The notes: a model not told the origin generated them from the letters alone. A stretch of 64,000 nt of DNA from JBGLNJ01 sp041300525 (GCA_041300525.1 JBGLNJ010000001.1:3224001-3288000); one strand, 5' to 3'. Shown: positions 44,183 through 53,473, numbered from the stretch's first letter. Numbers and translations: made by a program.

Positions 44183-44299
44183 GTTTTCCTCACATGGTTG
44201 GCGGGTAGGGGCGAGGCTTGTCCTCGCCCAGCGCGGACGACCACGAGGGTCGCCCCTACGCTATACCCCGCCGGTTGCGACGGGAGGCCGCCCGATACA

Positions 44300-44941
44300 T
44301 TAAAAGTGTTTGCGGAAACGGTCTAGCCACTGGCGGGCCTGGGCAATCAAATCCTTCAACGGTTGATCGTTGGGGCCGATCCGAATCGGGAAGTTCATTC
44401 GCACCGGCAACTGGGTCTTGATGTGGATCGTCTGATCCACGCGAACCGGCACGCTGACGTCTATCGGCACGGTCGTGTTGACGGGGACCCGGATGGTTTG
44501 TGTGCCCAGCGGCCCCAAATCTATCGGCAGGCTGACGACCGTGTTGATCGGAATGTTGCCTTTGAATGGAAAGTCAATATCCTGTTTGAACGGCACATCG
44601 CCTTCAAAGTTGACGGTCTGCGAAATCGGGAACTCGAAGGCCAGCCCTTGCCAGGCCAGGTTGTCCAGCGAGCGCGACGCATCCAAGAGCACGGCGGACG
44701 CTTCATCACGAATCGCCAACAGCCGCGTGACCAACACCACGTTGACGGCCAACGAAGCGAGCGCCAGGGTGGCAATGAAAAACGTCACGATCCACAAGAC
44801 TCGCACCGAGCGCTCCAGGCCCTTGGTCGTCGGTGGCGCAGCCACTTGACGGGCGGGGGCGGGCAGCGTCGAACTGCCAGGAACTGTGGTGATAGGCTGC
44901 GTATCGTCTTTTTCGGCCCGAGCGGCCTCGTTATCGGACAT
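44300..44941 (-). CDS. Single-pass membrane protein with repeating beta-strand pattern
   Basis: 213 residues from ATG 44941; GGAGG six bases ahead favours this ATG over one four codons earlier. A cytosolic acidic start is followed by one membrane helix (VLWIVTFFIATLALASLAVNVVLV). The outer part repeats short alternating strands: VPFKQDIDFPFKGNIPINTVV, LPIDLGPLGTQTIRVPVN, TTVPIDVSVPVRVDQTIHI, QLPVRMNFPIRIG, roughly 16-18 residues apart. A beta-solenoid or elongated fold is inferred; no function is known. Confidence 0.7.
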   Translation of the reverse strand: MSDNEAARAEKDDTQPITTVPGSSTLPAPARQVAAPPTTKGLERSVRVLWIVTFFIATLALASLAVNVVLVTRLLAIRDEASAVLLDASRSLDNLAWQGLAFEFPISQTVNFEGDVPFKQDIDFPFKGNIPINTVVSLPIDLGPLGTQTIRVPVNTTVPIDVSVPVRVDQTIHIKTQLPVRMNFPIRIGPNDQPLKDLIAQARQWLDRFRKHF

Positions 44942-45030
44942 TGGATCCTCCATTGGAAATTCAAGCTATATGCCAGATGGCAAGTCACTCTCCGACCTCT
45001 GACCTCCGACTTCTGACCCCTGATTTCAAA

Positions 45031-46557
45031 CTACAATTGTTCGCTCAACTGTGCCAGGCCGGCGTAGGCCCGCGTCCATCGCTCAAAGGCATCCAGGTAT
45101 TCCGCCTGCGCCTTGCGCCGAGGCTCAAGCCTCTGCGCCGATTCAACGCGCCCCAGCGACAGCATGGCAAGAGCGGCTCGCGCCACATCGCCTTCAAAGT
45201 TCACTCCGGCCGCCGCGCACATCGCCGCGCCCAGCGCGCTGACCGAATGTCCGGGATATGCTTCGACGGGTCGCCCCAACACGTCGGCCAGAATCTGCGG
45301 CAAGAGTTGGCTGCGCGCCAATCCTCCTCCCAATCGCACCGGGCCGCTCATCGGCGCGAGCGTCGCCACACGCTCAAGGTTCGCCTTGACGGCGAATGTG
45401 ATATTTTCTAAAGTCGCCCGCGCCAGCTCGGCGCGCCCCACGCCATCCAACGGCCCGGCGAGCGGCATCAGCCAACCGCCCCACAACAGTCGGGGGTTAT
45501 TATAATCCGCAATGCGCGTACCGAGAAATCCGAGCGCCCCGCCCGCGCCTGCCGGAGCGCCGGCGGCCAGCGCGTCGAATGCTTCCCAAGCATCGTCGCC
45601 CAGGAGCATATTGCACGCCCAGCGGTGCGCCGAGCCGGCCGGCCCCGCATTGCCTTCCAAGACCCACCGTTCCGGCAACAGGTGGCACGACGTCCACAGC
45701 GCCGCTTGTGGATCGAACACCGGCCCCGTGGTGACGACTTGGGCCGGCGCGCTCCACCCGGCGACGACGCCGCTCTCACCCGGCTGGATCACGCCCATGC
45801 CCAGCAAGCCGCACGATGTGTCCGCGCCCGCGACGACGACGGGCGTGCCTGCCGCCAACCCGGTCTGCTCGGCTGCGCGCGCCGTCACGCCACCGATGAC
45901 CTCACCGGCTCGACGCAGCGGCGGACAGTCGCGCGCCGGAAGGCCGGCCATCCGGCACATCTCGTCCGACCAGCCGCGCGCGCGCACGTCGAACAAGCCC
46001 GACTCGGCGGCGTTCGTCGGCTCGCTCGCTATTTCGCCGCTCAGACGAAACGCCAGCCAGTCGTTGATCGCCAGCACGGCCCGCGTCTGTTCGCAAACCT
46101 CCGGGTGATGCGCGGCAAACCACAGCCAGCGCGCCGAAGCGAACAAGTAGGGCGGCAGGCGCCCCGTGACGGCATGGATGCGCGGCCCATGTTCGTTGAG
46201 CAGCCGCGTGCCTTCGAGCACGGCGCGCAAGTCCAGGTTCGGCGCGGCATACAACTCGCGGCCCGCCCCGTCGAGGAACACCGTCGCCAGGCGTTGGCCC
46301 GTCGTCGCCACTGCCGCGATGCGCTCGGGCGAAACGTCGGCTGCATGCATAGCCTCGCGCGTCGCTTGGCGCAGCAGCGACCAAAAGTGATCCGCGTCGA
46401 ACTCGCGTCCCCACGGCGCAATGTCCGGCGGAGCGTCATAGCTCCACGCGCGGCCCACTTCGGCCAACGGCCTGCCCGCATTGTCAAAGATCACGGCGCG
46501 ACCGCCGCTGGTTCCGGCGTCGAGCGCAAGAAAGCAATCGGATCGTCTTCTAGTCAA
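45031..46557 (-). CDS. FGGY-family carbohydrate kinase
   Basis: 508 residues. The phosphate-1 motif is FLALDAGTSGGRAVIFD. The catalytic Asp is in VVVAGADTSCGLLGMGV, the adenosine region in VRLGGGLARSQLLPQILADVLG, and the C-terminus resembles xylulokinase/fuculokinase-type enzymes. It phosphorylates a sugar using ATP. The start is a TTG with no ribosome-binding site, and the bases just upstream are a receiver-domain remnant, so the native start may be disturbed. The class II aldolase downstream supports a sugar breakdown route. Confidence 0.9.
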   Translation of the reverse strand: MTRRRSDCFLALDAGTSGGRAVIFDNAGRPLAEVGRAWSYDAPPDIAPWGREFDADHFWSLLRQATREAMHAADVSPERIAAVATTGQRLATVFLDGAGRELYAAPNLDLRAVLEGTRLLNEHGPRIHAVTGRLPPYLFASARWLWFAAHHPEVCEQTRAVLAINDWLAFRLSGEIASEPTNAAESGLFDVRARGWSDEMCRMAGLPARDCPPLRRAGEVIGGVTARAAEQTGLAAGTPVVVAGADTSCGLLGMGVIQPGESGVVAGWSAPAQVVTTGPVFDPQAALWTSCHLLPERWVLEGNAGPAGSAHRWACNMLLGDDAWEAFDALAAGAPAGAGGALGFLGTRIADYNNPRLLWGGWLMPLAGPLDGVGRAELARATLENITFAVKANLERVATLAPMSGPVRLGGGLARSQLLPQILADVLGRPVEAYPGHSVSALGAAMCAAAGVNFEGDVARAALAMLSLGRVESAQRLEPRRKAQAEYLDAFERWTRAYAGLAQLSEQL

Positions 46558-46575
46558 CTAGTCTCGCAGTCACGT

Positions 46576-46707
46576 CAAACGGCAAGCCTGTCGCCTCTGC
46601 GCCGTTGCCGGCGGCGACGACGCGGTAGCCCTTTTCCGTCAGGCACTCGGCAATCGTTTCAAGGGCCATCGGGTTGTCTTTGGCCAGCAGGATTGTCCCC
46701 AGGACAC
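46576..46707 (-). pseudogene. Response-regulator receiver-domain remnant
   Basis: The minus-strand frame reads TILLAKDNPMALETIAECLT, then EKGYRVVAAGNGAEA, almost the same as the receiver domain of the kinase at 26649. A 51-base stretch (46592-46642) is identical to 27552-27602. It then runs into TGLPFDVTARLVD and a stop, and the sugar-kinase start. Only about 38 residues of a receiver remain, with no phospho-acceptor Asp. Confidence 0.85.
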
Positions 46708-46871
46708 TCTTTCAGCGGACGCCAAATGGCCGGCGTCTGCCATCCGCTTGCGCGTATCTCCTTATCTCCTTGAGCCCCTTCGGAAAGTCCGAGTAGGCTC
46801 TTTTCTCGTTTGAGCAGGCTACCGACCCTCGGTAGCCTTTAACATTCTACCCCCACCTGTGGCAAAATAGG

Positions 46872-47289
46872 ATGCACATCACCGGGTTTCACCCCGGCGA
46901 CAACATTGAGATTGAACTCCCCGATGGTACGAACCACCAGCTTACCGTCGTCGGGCTTGTCACCGATCAGATCACTTCCAAACCCGACCCCAACTCGACG
47001 AATAATGCATACATTACTTTGAGAACACTCGGATCATTTGGGCTGGACAGCAATTTTAACCAGCTATTCATCAGGGGCGTTGGCGACGGAAGTAACAGCG
47101 AACTCATCGCCAACGTCGCCGTCAATATTGAAGAAAGTGGAGCGGAGCCAGCGAAAAGTCTATCGGACCGATGAAAAACTTGCCAGCGAGCATCCGATGA
47201 CGAGCTCGATTCTGGCTGTCATTGGCGTACTCGGGGCATTGGGTAGATTGATCACTATCCTGAGCAGTTCGCTCATTATCAACATTTGA
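46872..47289 (+). pseudogene. FtsX/MacB-like ABC permease fragment with frameshift
   Basis: The frame at 46872 reads MHITGFHPGDNIEIELPDGT, then LTVVGLVTDQITSKPDPNST and LGSFGLDSNFNQLF, a MacB-type periplasmic core. After SELIANVAVNIEE the reading shifts frame, and the continuation is VERSQRKVYRTDEKLASEH, then PMTSSILAVIGVLGALGRLI and TILSSSLIIN, the start of a membrane helix. Both ends of the gene are missing. It is joined at about 47280 to another fragment. Confidence 0.8.
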
Positions 47290-47423
47290 AATATGATGTC
47301 CTGCTGAACATGCACCTGCTCGCGCGCGAGCGATGGCAAGATTACACACGCCGCCAGGCGGCGCTCTGGCTCAACGTGCAACGCGATGGGATTGAACTAC
47401 AATTCCCCATCGCCGTACAGTGA
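47283..47423 (+). pseudogene. Short C-terminal gene fragment, possibly nucleotidyltransferase
   Basis: The frame reads HLKYDVLLNMHLLARERWQD, then YTRRQAALWLNVQRDGIELQ and FPIAVQ-stop. The pattern resembles the C-terminal half of small MNT nucleotidyltransferases but is too short to be sure. It starts where the ABC permease fragment ends and overlaps the end of the herA gene on the other strand. Confidence 0.35.
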
Positions 47424-49091
47424 ACGACTTCCCCTCTCGCGCCGCGCCTGCAACTCGTCGCCTTCGACAAAGCCCGCTGAGGCGTAGAACACGGCGTCAT
47501 AGTCGCGCGTGCGGACGACGACGGGCATCGGCACGGCGTGGCCCAGGATGAGAGCCTGCTGGCGCGTGTCGAGCCGGGCCAGCACTTGCCGCAGCTCGCT
47601 TGCGCCGCTGATGCCGGAAAACACCGCGCGGATGTCTTGCTCGTCGTCGAGCAGGCACGTCACGCGCGTGCCGATCTGGCTCATCACCTCCGGGTCAATC
47701 CCGCTGGGGCGCTGATCCACGATCAGCAGCGTGACGTTGTACTTGCGCAGCTCGCGCGAGATCGTGCCAAAGATCGTCTGCTTGGCGATGAGCGGGTCGA
47801 GGAACTTGTGCGCCTCTTCGATGGTGATGACGAGCTGGCGCGGCTCGTCGCCGCCGGCAGCGCCGCCGCCCTGCGCTGCCTCTTTGCGCTCCACGTAAGC
47901 CTTGTGGATGCGCCGCGTGAGAAAGTTGGCGACGAGGATGTAGGCTTCCAGGCTGTTGCCATAGCGCCCGAACTCGATCACGATGTTGACGCCTTTTTGG
48001 AGATATTCGAGCACGCGATCCACGGCGCTTTCGCGCGAGGTCTCGGCCATAAAGCCAAAGCGCGCAAACATGTCCAACTTGCGCTGGATCGCGCCCAAGG
48101 TTCCGGCGAGCAGAGTCTTTTGATCGAGCGACTCGGCCAGCTCTTCCGGCACTTTGTCCGAGAGCAGCTTGGCGATCCAAGCGTGGCCCAGTTTCTTGCG
48201 CAGCGTGTACAGCGCGCCGCGCTGGACTTCGGTGAGGTTCAGGATGCCGCTGATCGAATCCACGTCTTCGGGTTCGAGCGTGTCGTAACCGATGCGGACG
48301 ACGTAATCCACCTTGCTGCCGCGCCGTCGCGACGATTCCTCGTCGAGCGTAAAGATCGCGGTGCGGCTGCCGTAAAGCTGCTTGAGGCCCTTGACCTTGC
48401 CGTGTTCGCCGGAGCCTTCCCAGCCGTACTCGTTGTGCATGTCAAAGACCAGGTTCACCGCCACGTTTTCCTGGATCATGCCGGCCAGCAACATGCGCGT
48501 GAGGTAGGTCTTGCCCGTGCCCGACTTGCCGAACACGCCCGACGAGCGTTCCGCGAATCGCTTGAGGTTCAGGTAAATCTTGATACCCTCCATGTCCAGC
48601 GGCTCGCCGACTTGCCAGTAGCCGGGTTGCGCCTCGCCAAAGATACGGTTCACGTCTTTGGCCGTGGCCTCGAAGGCGGGCGCAAAATGGCTCGGCACCG
48701 TCTTGACCGGCTTGGGTTCTCCCTCGTCCTCTTTCAGCGCCAGCATCGGGCTGACGTGCAAGCGGCCAAAGGCGCTCGTCCCCTGCATCACCTCGCGCAC
48801 GAAATCGTCGGCGTCGGGCGGCGTCTTTTCGATGAGGGGGTTGGTGCTATCCAACGCCACATCGGTGATGAGCGAAAAGAAGCGGTAATCGCCGCTCTGC
48901 ACGACGACGTACCGCCCAACGGCGGTGTCTTCGATGCGCGCGTCGCGGTCGAGCTTGATGTCCAACCCTTTGGAAAGCGATCCGGCCACGACCATGCCCA
49001 ATCGTTTTGCCGTTGGGGCAGGGGGAGCCGCCTCGGCGGTGACGTTATCGCGTGGAAAGTATTCATCCAGTTCGCTTGGGGTGTCGGCCAT
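47397..49091 (-). CDS. HerA-like DNA-translocating ATPase
   Basis: 564 residues from ATG 49091 with GAGGAGC upstream. The N-terminal HAS-barrel-like part (LGMVVAGSLSKGLDIKLD, GRYVVVQSGDYRFFSLITD) is followed by Walker A GVFGKSGTGKTYLTRML, LVFDMHNEYGWEG, a helical insert, and Walker B LVITIEEAHKFLDP with arginine finger region NVTLLIVDQRPSGID. HerA hexamers work with NurA nuclease in archaea and some bacteria; no NurA gene is in the window. Role: DNA end processing or a defence-linked translocase, inferred. Confidence 0.88.
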   Translation of the reverse strand: MADTPSELDEYFPRDNVTAEAAPPAPTAKRLGMVVAGSLSKGLDIKLDRDARIEDTAVGRYVVVQSGDYRFFSLITDVALDSTNPLIEKTPPDADDFVREVMQGTSAFGRLHVSPMLALKEDEGEPKPVKTVPSHFAPAFEATAKDVNRIFGEAQPGYWQVGEPLDMEGIKIYLNLKRFAERSSGVFGKSGTGKTYLTRMLLAGMIQENVAVNLVFDMHNEYGWEGSGEHGKVKGLKQLYGSRTAIFTLDEESSRRRGSKVDYVVRIGYDTLEPEDVDSISGILNLTEVQRGALYTLRKKLGHAWIAKLLSDKVPEELAESLDQKTLLAGTLGAIQRKLDMFARFGFMAETSRESAVDRVLEYLQKGVNIVIEFGRYGNSLEAYILVANFLTRRIHKAYVERKEAAQGGGAAGGDEPRQLVITIEEAHKFLDPLIAKQTIFGTISRELRKYNVTLLIVDQRPSGIDPEVMSQIGTRVTCLLDDEQDIRAVFSGISGASELRQVLARLDTRQQALILGHAVPMPVVVRTRDYDAVFYASAGFVEGDELQARRERGSRSLYGDGEL

Positions 49092-49181
49092 TGACTTGCT
49101 CCTCGACAAAACACAAACGACGAAGGACGCACTGGCTTTACGTCATTCGTCGCGCATAGCGGACATTTGACATTTTCCTGA

Positions 49182-49991
49182 TCACTGATCGCCAGCCACG
49201 GGCTGACGGATCACCGATGTGCGCGCGGCAAGCAGCGTCACCCAGCGTCCCACCATCCAGGCCAAAGCAATGTGCAGCACGAGGATCGGCCAGACGTTGC
49301 GAGCCAGCACAAAGATGGATGCACTGAGCGCCAGCCACGTCAGTTGCATCAGCAGCGCCTCGCGCCGCGAGCCCTCGGCCAGGCCGGCATGCCACGCTGG
49401 GTCAAGCACCCATTCCAGGATGACGAGCGCCGCGCCGACCAGCGTGGCCCAATACGGATCGGCAATGAACGCGAGTGGCGCGGCGCGATAAAAGGCCCAG
49501 TGGATTTCTGCGAAAATGCTTTCGCGCACGATGACGAGGATAGAGGGCGCGGGCAATAGCCCACCTGAGGGGAACGCGCTGTCCATCTCCGGGCGAGCAA
49601 GACCCGCGCGGTATACATTCCGCCATCCCAACAGCAAAGCCGCGGCGGCGATGCTTCCCAATACAGCCGTCCACAACGCTGCCCTGACCCAATTATCCGG
49701 GTTCCACCCCAACAGCCACCACGGCAGGTCGGGTGTCTGCGTTCCCAACAGGCCGACGATGACGGGCGATAGCGCGTGGTTCATCAGCGCCGCATAGGGG
49801 AGGCCAATGTAGAAAGAAAAGCGCGCGAGGAACAACACAGCGCGGCCAAAGGGGTTGCCGGTCAACGAGGCGACCCGTTGGCCCAGTTGGCTGTGCGGCC
49901 GCCGCCCGGCGAGCCAGGCCCAGAGCTTGCCGACAACCGACAGCAGAACGGAGCCTGCCGTCCACAGCGCCAACTCGAGAGGGGCATCCAT
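49182..49991 (-). CDS. Multi-pass membrane protein of unknown function
   Basis: 269 residues with about seven hydrophobic segments (LALWTAGSVLLSVVGKLWAWL, FLARFSFYIGLPYAALMNHA, WVRAALWTAVLGSIAAAALLL, AFYRAAPLAFIADPYWATLVGAALVILEWVL, LTWLALSASIFVLARNVWPIL). The conserved-looking IHWAFYRAAP and PYWATLVG stretch resembles CPBP-type membrane proteins, though the classic EE/H motifs are not clear. It is seven bases after the sensor kinase stop, so cotranscription is likely. Confidence 0.7.
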   Translation of the reverse strand: MDAPLELALWTAGSVLLSVVGKLWAWLAGRRPHSQLGQRVASLTGNPFGRAVLFLARFSFYIGLPYAALMNHALSPVIVGLLGTQTPDLPWWLLGWNPDNWVRAALWTAVLGSIAAAALLLGWRNVYRAGLARPEMDSAFPSGGLLPAPSILVIVRESIFAEIHWAFYRAAPLAFIADPYWATLVGAALVILEWVLDPAWHAGLAEGSRREALLMQLTWLALSASIFVLARNVWPILVLHIALAWMVGRWVTLLAARTSVIRQPVAGDQ

Positions 49992-49998
49992 CGAGTCG

Positions 49999-51750
49999 CT
50001 AGTCCTTGTGCAGCGGCACAGCCAGCGTGATGGTCGTGCCGCGTCCGGGGTGCGAATCCAGCGACAAGACGCCGTTGACCAGTTCTGCCCGTTCGCGCAT
50101 GTTGACCATGCCCAGGCTGCCGCGCGATTCGTAGGCCGAAGTGACGCCTTTCACGTCAAAGCCTTCGCCGTCATCCTGGACTTCGGCGATGATGGCATCC
50201 GACTCCAGCTTCAACCGGATCCAAATGTTGCCGGCTTTGGCGTGCTTGCGCGCATTGCCGACGGCTTCCTCGATGATGTAAAACACCACGCCCTGGGCGT
50301 TCAGGTCGAGGTTGTCTTCGACTCTGTCTGCTTCCAGGTGAACGGCGAGGTCGGGATGAGTTTCTTGTGACTTTTGTATGGAAGCTTCCAGCGCGGCGAC
50401 AAGCCCCTGGGTTTCCAGCACGAGCGGACGCAGCGTAAAGAGCATGTGCCGGATTTCTTTCGTCGTGCGCCGCGCCAGCTCTTCGACCCGGGCGATCTCT
50501 TCCTCCACCTTCTCGGGCTGATGCACGATCAACTTGCGGGTATAGTTGAGCCGCATGGCGATGGCGGCGAGGCTCTGGGTGGGACCGTCGTGCAGGTCAC
50601 GCGCCAATTTTTTGCGCGCGTTCTCTTCGATTTCGATGATGCGGTTCTTTTCTTGCTGCAGGCTCTGGTAAAGCTGCGCGTTTTGCAGTGCAATCGTCGC
50701 CTGGCTGCACACGGCAGTCAGCATCTCAACATGCTCGGCGGCAAAGATGTCCGGCTCACGGCTGCCGACCAACACCGCGCCATACGTCTCGAAACCTGCT
50801 CGCAGCGGCACACACAGCACGGACTTGCAGCCTTGTAGGGCCACGAATTGCGCCAATTCCGGATCGTGACACGGGTCGTCGGATTGCATCGGTTCCGCCA
50901 ACTTGATCGCCTCGGCCACCAAGCCTGTGCGGCCGGGGATGGCCTTTTGCACATCACGAGCCGTCAGGCGGCGCGAGGCGGCGACCGATAGGCCGCTTTT
51001 GTCGTACAGCAACACCACGCTAACCATCTGGCGGGCCACAGGGCCTAGTTCTTGAAGCCCCATCGAAGCCACGTCCAGGATCGCATCGAGGATGCGGGTA
51101 TAACTTAACGTCGCCCCCAACATGCCGGCCATCTCGAAAATGGCCCGCACCTGCTCGCGCGCCGAGCGCAACTTGCGCAATTCTGTTTCTTCGGCTACTT
51201 TGCTTGTCTGCGACACGATGATCTTCATCCGGTCGCTCAACACCCCGGTGAGCACAGCGGCCAGCAGCAAAATGACGGCATTGAACAGCACCGGAGCCAA
51301 CTGGGTCAGATCGGTCTGGGGCGGCAAAGCCTCCCAGACCACCACACCATACACGACTACGATGCCGACCGCTGTGAGCAGGCTGGACATCCAACCGAAT
51401 CGCAATGCAGCGGTGATGATGGGGAACAAGCCAAAGAACAACAACGGACTGCCCGCGCCGCCCGAAGTGAGGATCAGCCCCACTAACAGCAGCGTGTCTA
51501 GCACCAGGGTCAACAGAGGTAAGGGCTGGGCCGGCACTTTGAAGGCCAACAGCACCATCACCAACAAGTTGTACGTGGCCCCCCCCAACAGCAAACTGAG
51601 CGGTAGCAGCATGCGTACGTCGCGCATAGCGGCGCGGCCAGGATCGAGCACGATGACGACGCCGACGCAGAGCAGCAGCAGCCAGCGCAGGTTGCAGACC
51701 AGCCAATCTACTTGAGTGAGCGTGTTGCTCCTGAATGTTCGGCGTGCCAT
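49999..51750 (-). CDS. Membrane GAF sensor histidine kinase, NarL-partner type
   Basis: 583 residues. Five to six membrane helices (about 20-185), a coiled coil (SKVAEETELRKLRSAREQVRAIF), a GAF domain (about 215-365), then HisKA_3 with the phospho-His in KKLARDLHDGPTQSLAAIAMRL and a HATPase with YIIEEAVGNARKHAKAGN, DDGEGFDVKG and RGSLGMVNMRERAELVNG. Such kinases pair with LuxR-type regulators; none is adjacent. A GTG start ten codons upstream is also possible. Confidence 0.9.
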   Translation of the reverse strand: MARRTFRSNTLTQVDWLVCNLRWLLLLCVGVVIVLDPGRAAMRDVRMLLPLSLLLGGATYNLLVMVLLAFKVPAQPLPLLTLVLDTLLLVGLILTSGGAGSPLLFFGLFPIITAALRFGWMSSLLTAVGIVVVYGVVVWEALPPQTDLTQLAPVLFNAVILLLAAVLTGVLSDRMKIIVSQTSKVAEETELRKLRSAREQVRAIFEMAGMLGATLSYTRILDAILDVASMGLQELGPVARQMVSVVLLYDKSGLSVAASRRLTARDVQKAIPGRTGLVAEAIKLAEPMQSDDPCHDPELAQFVALQGCKSVLCVPLRAGFETYGAVLVGSREPDIFAAEHVEMLTAVCSQATIALQNAQLYQSLQQEKNRIIEIEENARKKLARDLHDGPTQSLAAIAMRLNYTRKLIVHQPEKVEEEIARVEELARRTTKEIRHMLFTLRPLVLETQGLVAALEASIQKSQETHPDLAVHLEADRVEDNLDLNAQGVVFYIIEEAVGNARKHAKAGNIWIRLKLESDAIIAEVQDDGEGFDVKGVTSAYESRGSLGMVNMRERAELVNGVLSLDSHPGRGTTITLAVPLHKD

Positions 51751-51820
51751 GCGGATTTCCACCAACGAGGGATTCACCAAAAGGCCGCAGCGCGCTGGGA
51801 AGCACGGCCGCGGCCTGTTT

Positions 51821-51897
51821 TGGTGGGCGCGAGAGGGCTCGAACCTCCGACCTCATCAATGTGAGTGATGCGCTCTAACCGACTGAGCTACGCGCCC
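51821..51897 (-). tRNA. tRNA-Val (CAC)
   Basis: The 77-base cloverleaf has acceptor arm GGGCGCG/CGCGCCC, D-arm GCTC-GAGC, anticodon stem CATCA/TGATG with loop CTCACAT giving anticodon CAC, T-arm GGAGGTTCGAGCCCTC (TTCGA loop) and an encoded CCA end. It lies between the sensor kinase and the Nudix gene. Confidence 0.96.
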
Positions 51898-52004
51898 AAA
51901 CTGACAAAATTATAGCATTGAACAAGTGAAAAGGCAACCCGTCTTTGTCAATGGAAATCCACGCAGGGCACGAAGAAATACCAACTCATCTGACCGAGGC
52001 CGAA

Positions 52005-52679
52005 TCACGGGAATAGCCGCCGCGTCTTGATTTCGGCCACGGCGTCGTCGCGGAAGCGATACAGCTTGGCGGGACGGCCCCGGCTTTCACCGGCGACCCC
52101 GGCTTCTTCCAGGATGTCCGCCTCCAGAATCCTGCGCCGAAAGTTGCGCTTGTCCAGCGTCTCGCCCAACACGGTCTCGTAGGCCTTTTGGATTTCGGTC
52201 AGCGTGAAAGTGGGCGGCAAGAGTTGAAAGCCGACGGCGCTATATTCCAGCTTGTAGCGCAGCCGCTTCAACGCATACTGGAGAATCTGGGTGTGATCGA
52301 ACGCCAGCTTGGGCAGCTTGGCGACGGACCACCAGCGCGCGTCAGCCGCGTCGCTGCCGGCCTGCACGACCATTGGCGCAGGCGCTAACGCCAGGTAGGC
52401 CACGGTCACGACGCGCCCACGCGGGTCGCGCTTCGGATCGCCGAAGGTGTAGAGCTGTTCCAGGTACACATCGCGCACGCCGGTTTCTTCTTGCAGCTCG
52501 CGGCGCGCGGCCACTTCCAGCGACTCGCTGGCCTCGACGAACCCGCCGGGGATGGCCCAGCGCCCTTCGAATGGAGGTATCTTGCGCTGGATGAGCAGCA
52601 CTTGCAGATCGTCGTCGCGCAGAGTAAAAATCACCACGTCTACGGTAATGGCCGGATAATGGTATCGTGTGCGTGCCAC
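52005..52679 (-). CDS. Nudix hydrolase-like transcription regulator (NrtR type)
   Basis: 224 residues. An N-terminal Nudix domain with box GGFVEASESLEVAARRELQEETGV, followed by a winged-helix domain (FTLTEIQKAYETVLGETLDKRNFRRRILEADIL, GRPAKLYRF). This pairing is that of NrtR regulators, in which the Nudix fold senses ADP-ribose or a related metabolite and the wing binds DNA. GTG start with AGGAGGC upstream. A perfect palindrome sits between promoter and start, suggesting self-regulation. NAD-synthesis genes are not adjacent. Confidence 0.9.
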   Translation of the reverse strand: MARTRYHYPAITVDVVIFTLRDDDLQVLLIQRKIPPFEGRWAIPGGFVEASESLEVAARRELQEETGVRDVYLEQLYTFGDPKRDPRGRVVTVAYLALAPAPMVVQAGSDAADARWWSVAKLPKLAFDHTQILQYALKRLRYKLEYSAVGFQLLPPTFTLTEIQKAYETVLGETLDKRNFRRRILEADILEEAGVAGESRGRPAKLYRFRDDAVAEIKTRRLFP

Positions 52680-52694
52680 GGCAGCCTCCTGATG

Positions 52695-52709
52695 GTGTCA
52701 TTTTGACAC
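52695..52709. promoter_or_regulatory. Palindromic operator at the Nudix regulator gene
   Basis: GTGTCA-TTT-TGACAC is a perfect inverted repeat 16 bases before the GTG start, just downstream of a minus-strand TATACT box. Protein bound here would block transcription; the Nudix regulator itself is the likely binder. Confidence 0.6.
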
Positions 52710-52828
52710 AAAGTATAACCTTGATCGGCGGTTTGTCAAATGGCGCATCGCACGTCGCTTATCGCACACCTTAAATCGCATCGCTTTACGTTTCACGCTG
52801 GACGTTTTACGCATCACGCGTCACGTTA

Positions 52829-52837
52829 TGGTATAAT
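52829..52837 (+). promoter_or_regulatory. Extended -10 promoter for the Uma2 gene
   Basis: TGGTATAAT, an extended -10 box about 67 bases before ATG 52904. The upstream 90 bases consist of repeat-like TTTACGTTTCACGC units and show no good -35. Confidence 0.6.
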
Positions 52838-52903
52838 CTCTGCAAACACGAATCCGGCGTGTGCGGAATCGGGCCGAGCCTGAACGATTCAAAAGGAGGG
52901 GCT

Positions 52904-53473
52904 ATGGCGGTTCAATTGCAGGTTCAAGCGCAGCGCAAGCTGTTTACCACAGCCGAATATCACCAAATGATTCAGGCGGGTGTATTTGACGAAGACGACC
53001 GGCTTGAACTCGTCGAGGGGGAGGTCACCGAAATGTCACCGATCAGCTCGAATCACGCCGGGGGTGTCAACCGGCTGTCGGAATTGCTGCGGGAGCGCCT
53101 GAAAGGGCGCGCCCTGGTCAGCGTCCAGAACCCGGTTCACTTGGGCGAATACTCGGAACCTCAGCCTGATCTGGCCTTGCTCCGCCCGCGCGCGGACTAT
53201 TACGCTGGCTCGCACCCGACGCCGGACGATGTGTTGCTGGTCGTCGAGGTCGCCGAAACCTCTGCCGGTCTTGACCGCAATGTCAAGATGCCGATGTACG
53301 CGCGCGCCGGCATCGTCGAGGCATGGCTTGTCTCACTGGCGGACGGGTGGATTGAAGTCTATCGTGAGCCGTCGCCAGTGGGATACCTTCTGACACGGCG
53401 AGTCCTGCCGGGCGCGACATTCTCCTTGCAGGCGTTCCCCGATGACGCGCTGGCCGTGAGCGACTTGATTTAA
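52904..53473 (+). CDS. Uma2-family (DUF820) PD-(D/E)xK nuclease-fold protein
   Basis: 189 residues from ATG 52904, with GGAGGGGCT upstream. Fold markers: FTTAEYHQMIQAGVFDEDDRLELVEGEVTEMSP (Glu), SEPQPDLALLRP (Asp), VLLVVEVAETSAGLDRNVKMPMYARAGIVEAWLVSL (E-x-x/K). These proteins are multiplied in Chloroflexota and cyanobacteria; the role is unproven. It precedes aspS by 26 bases on the same strand. Confidence 0.9.
   Translation: MAVQLQVQAQRKLFTTAEYHQMIQAGVFDEDDRLELVEGEVTEMSPISSNHAGGVNRLSELLRERLKGRALVSVQNPVHLGEYSEPQPDLALLRPRADYYAGSHPTPDDVLLVVEVAETSAGLDRNVKMPMYARAGIVEAWLVSLADGWIEVYREPSPVGYLLTRRVLPGATFSLQAFPDDALAVSDLI

Noticed and set aside
47538..49094. 518-codon frame antisense to herA
   Set aside because: No motifs, shadow of a well-supported gene.
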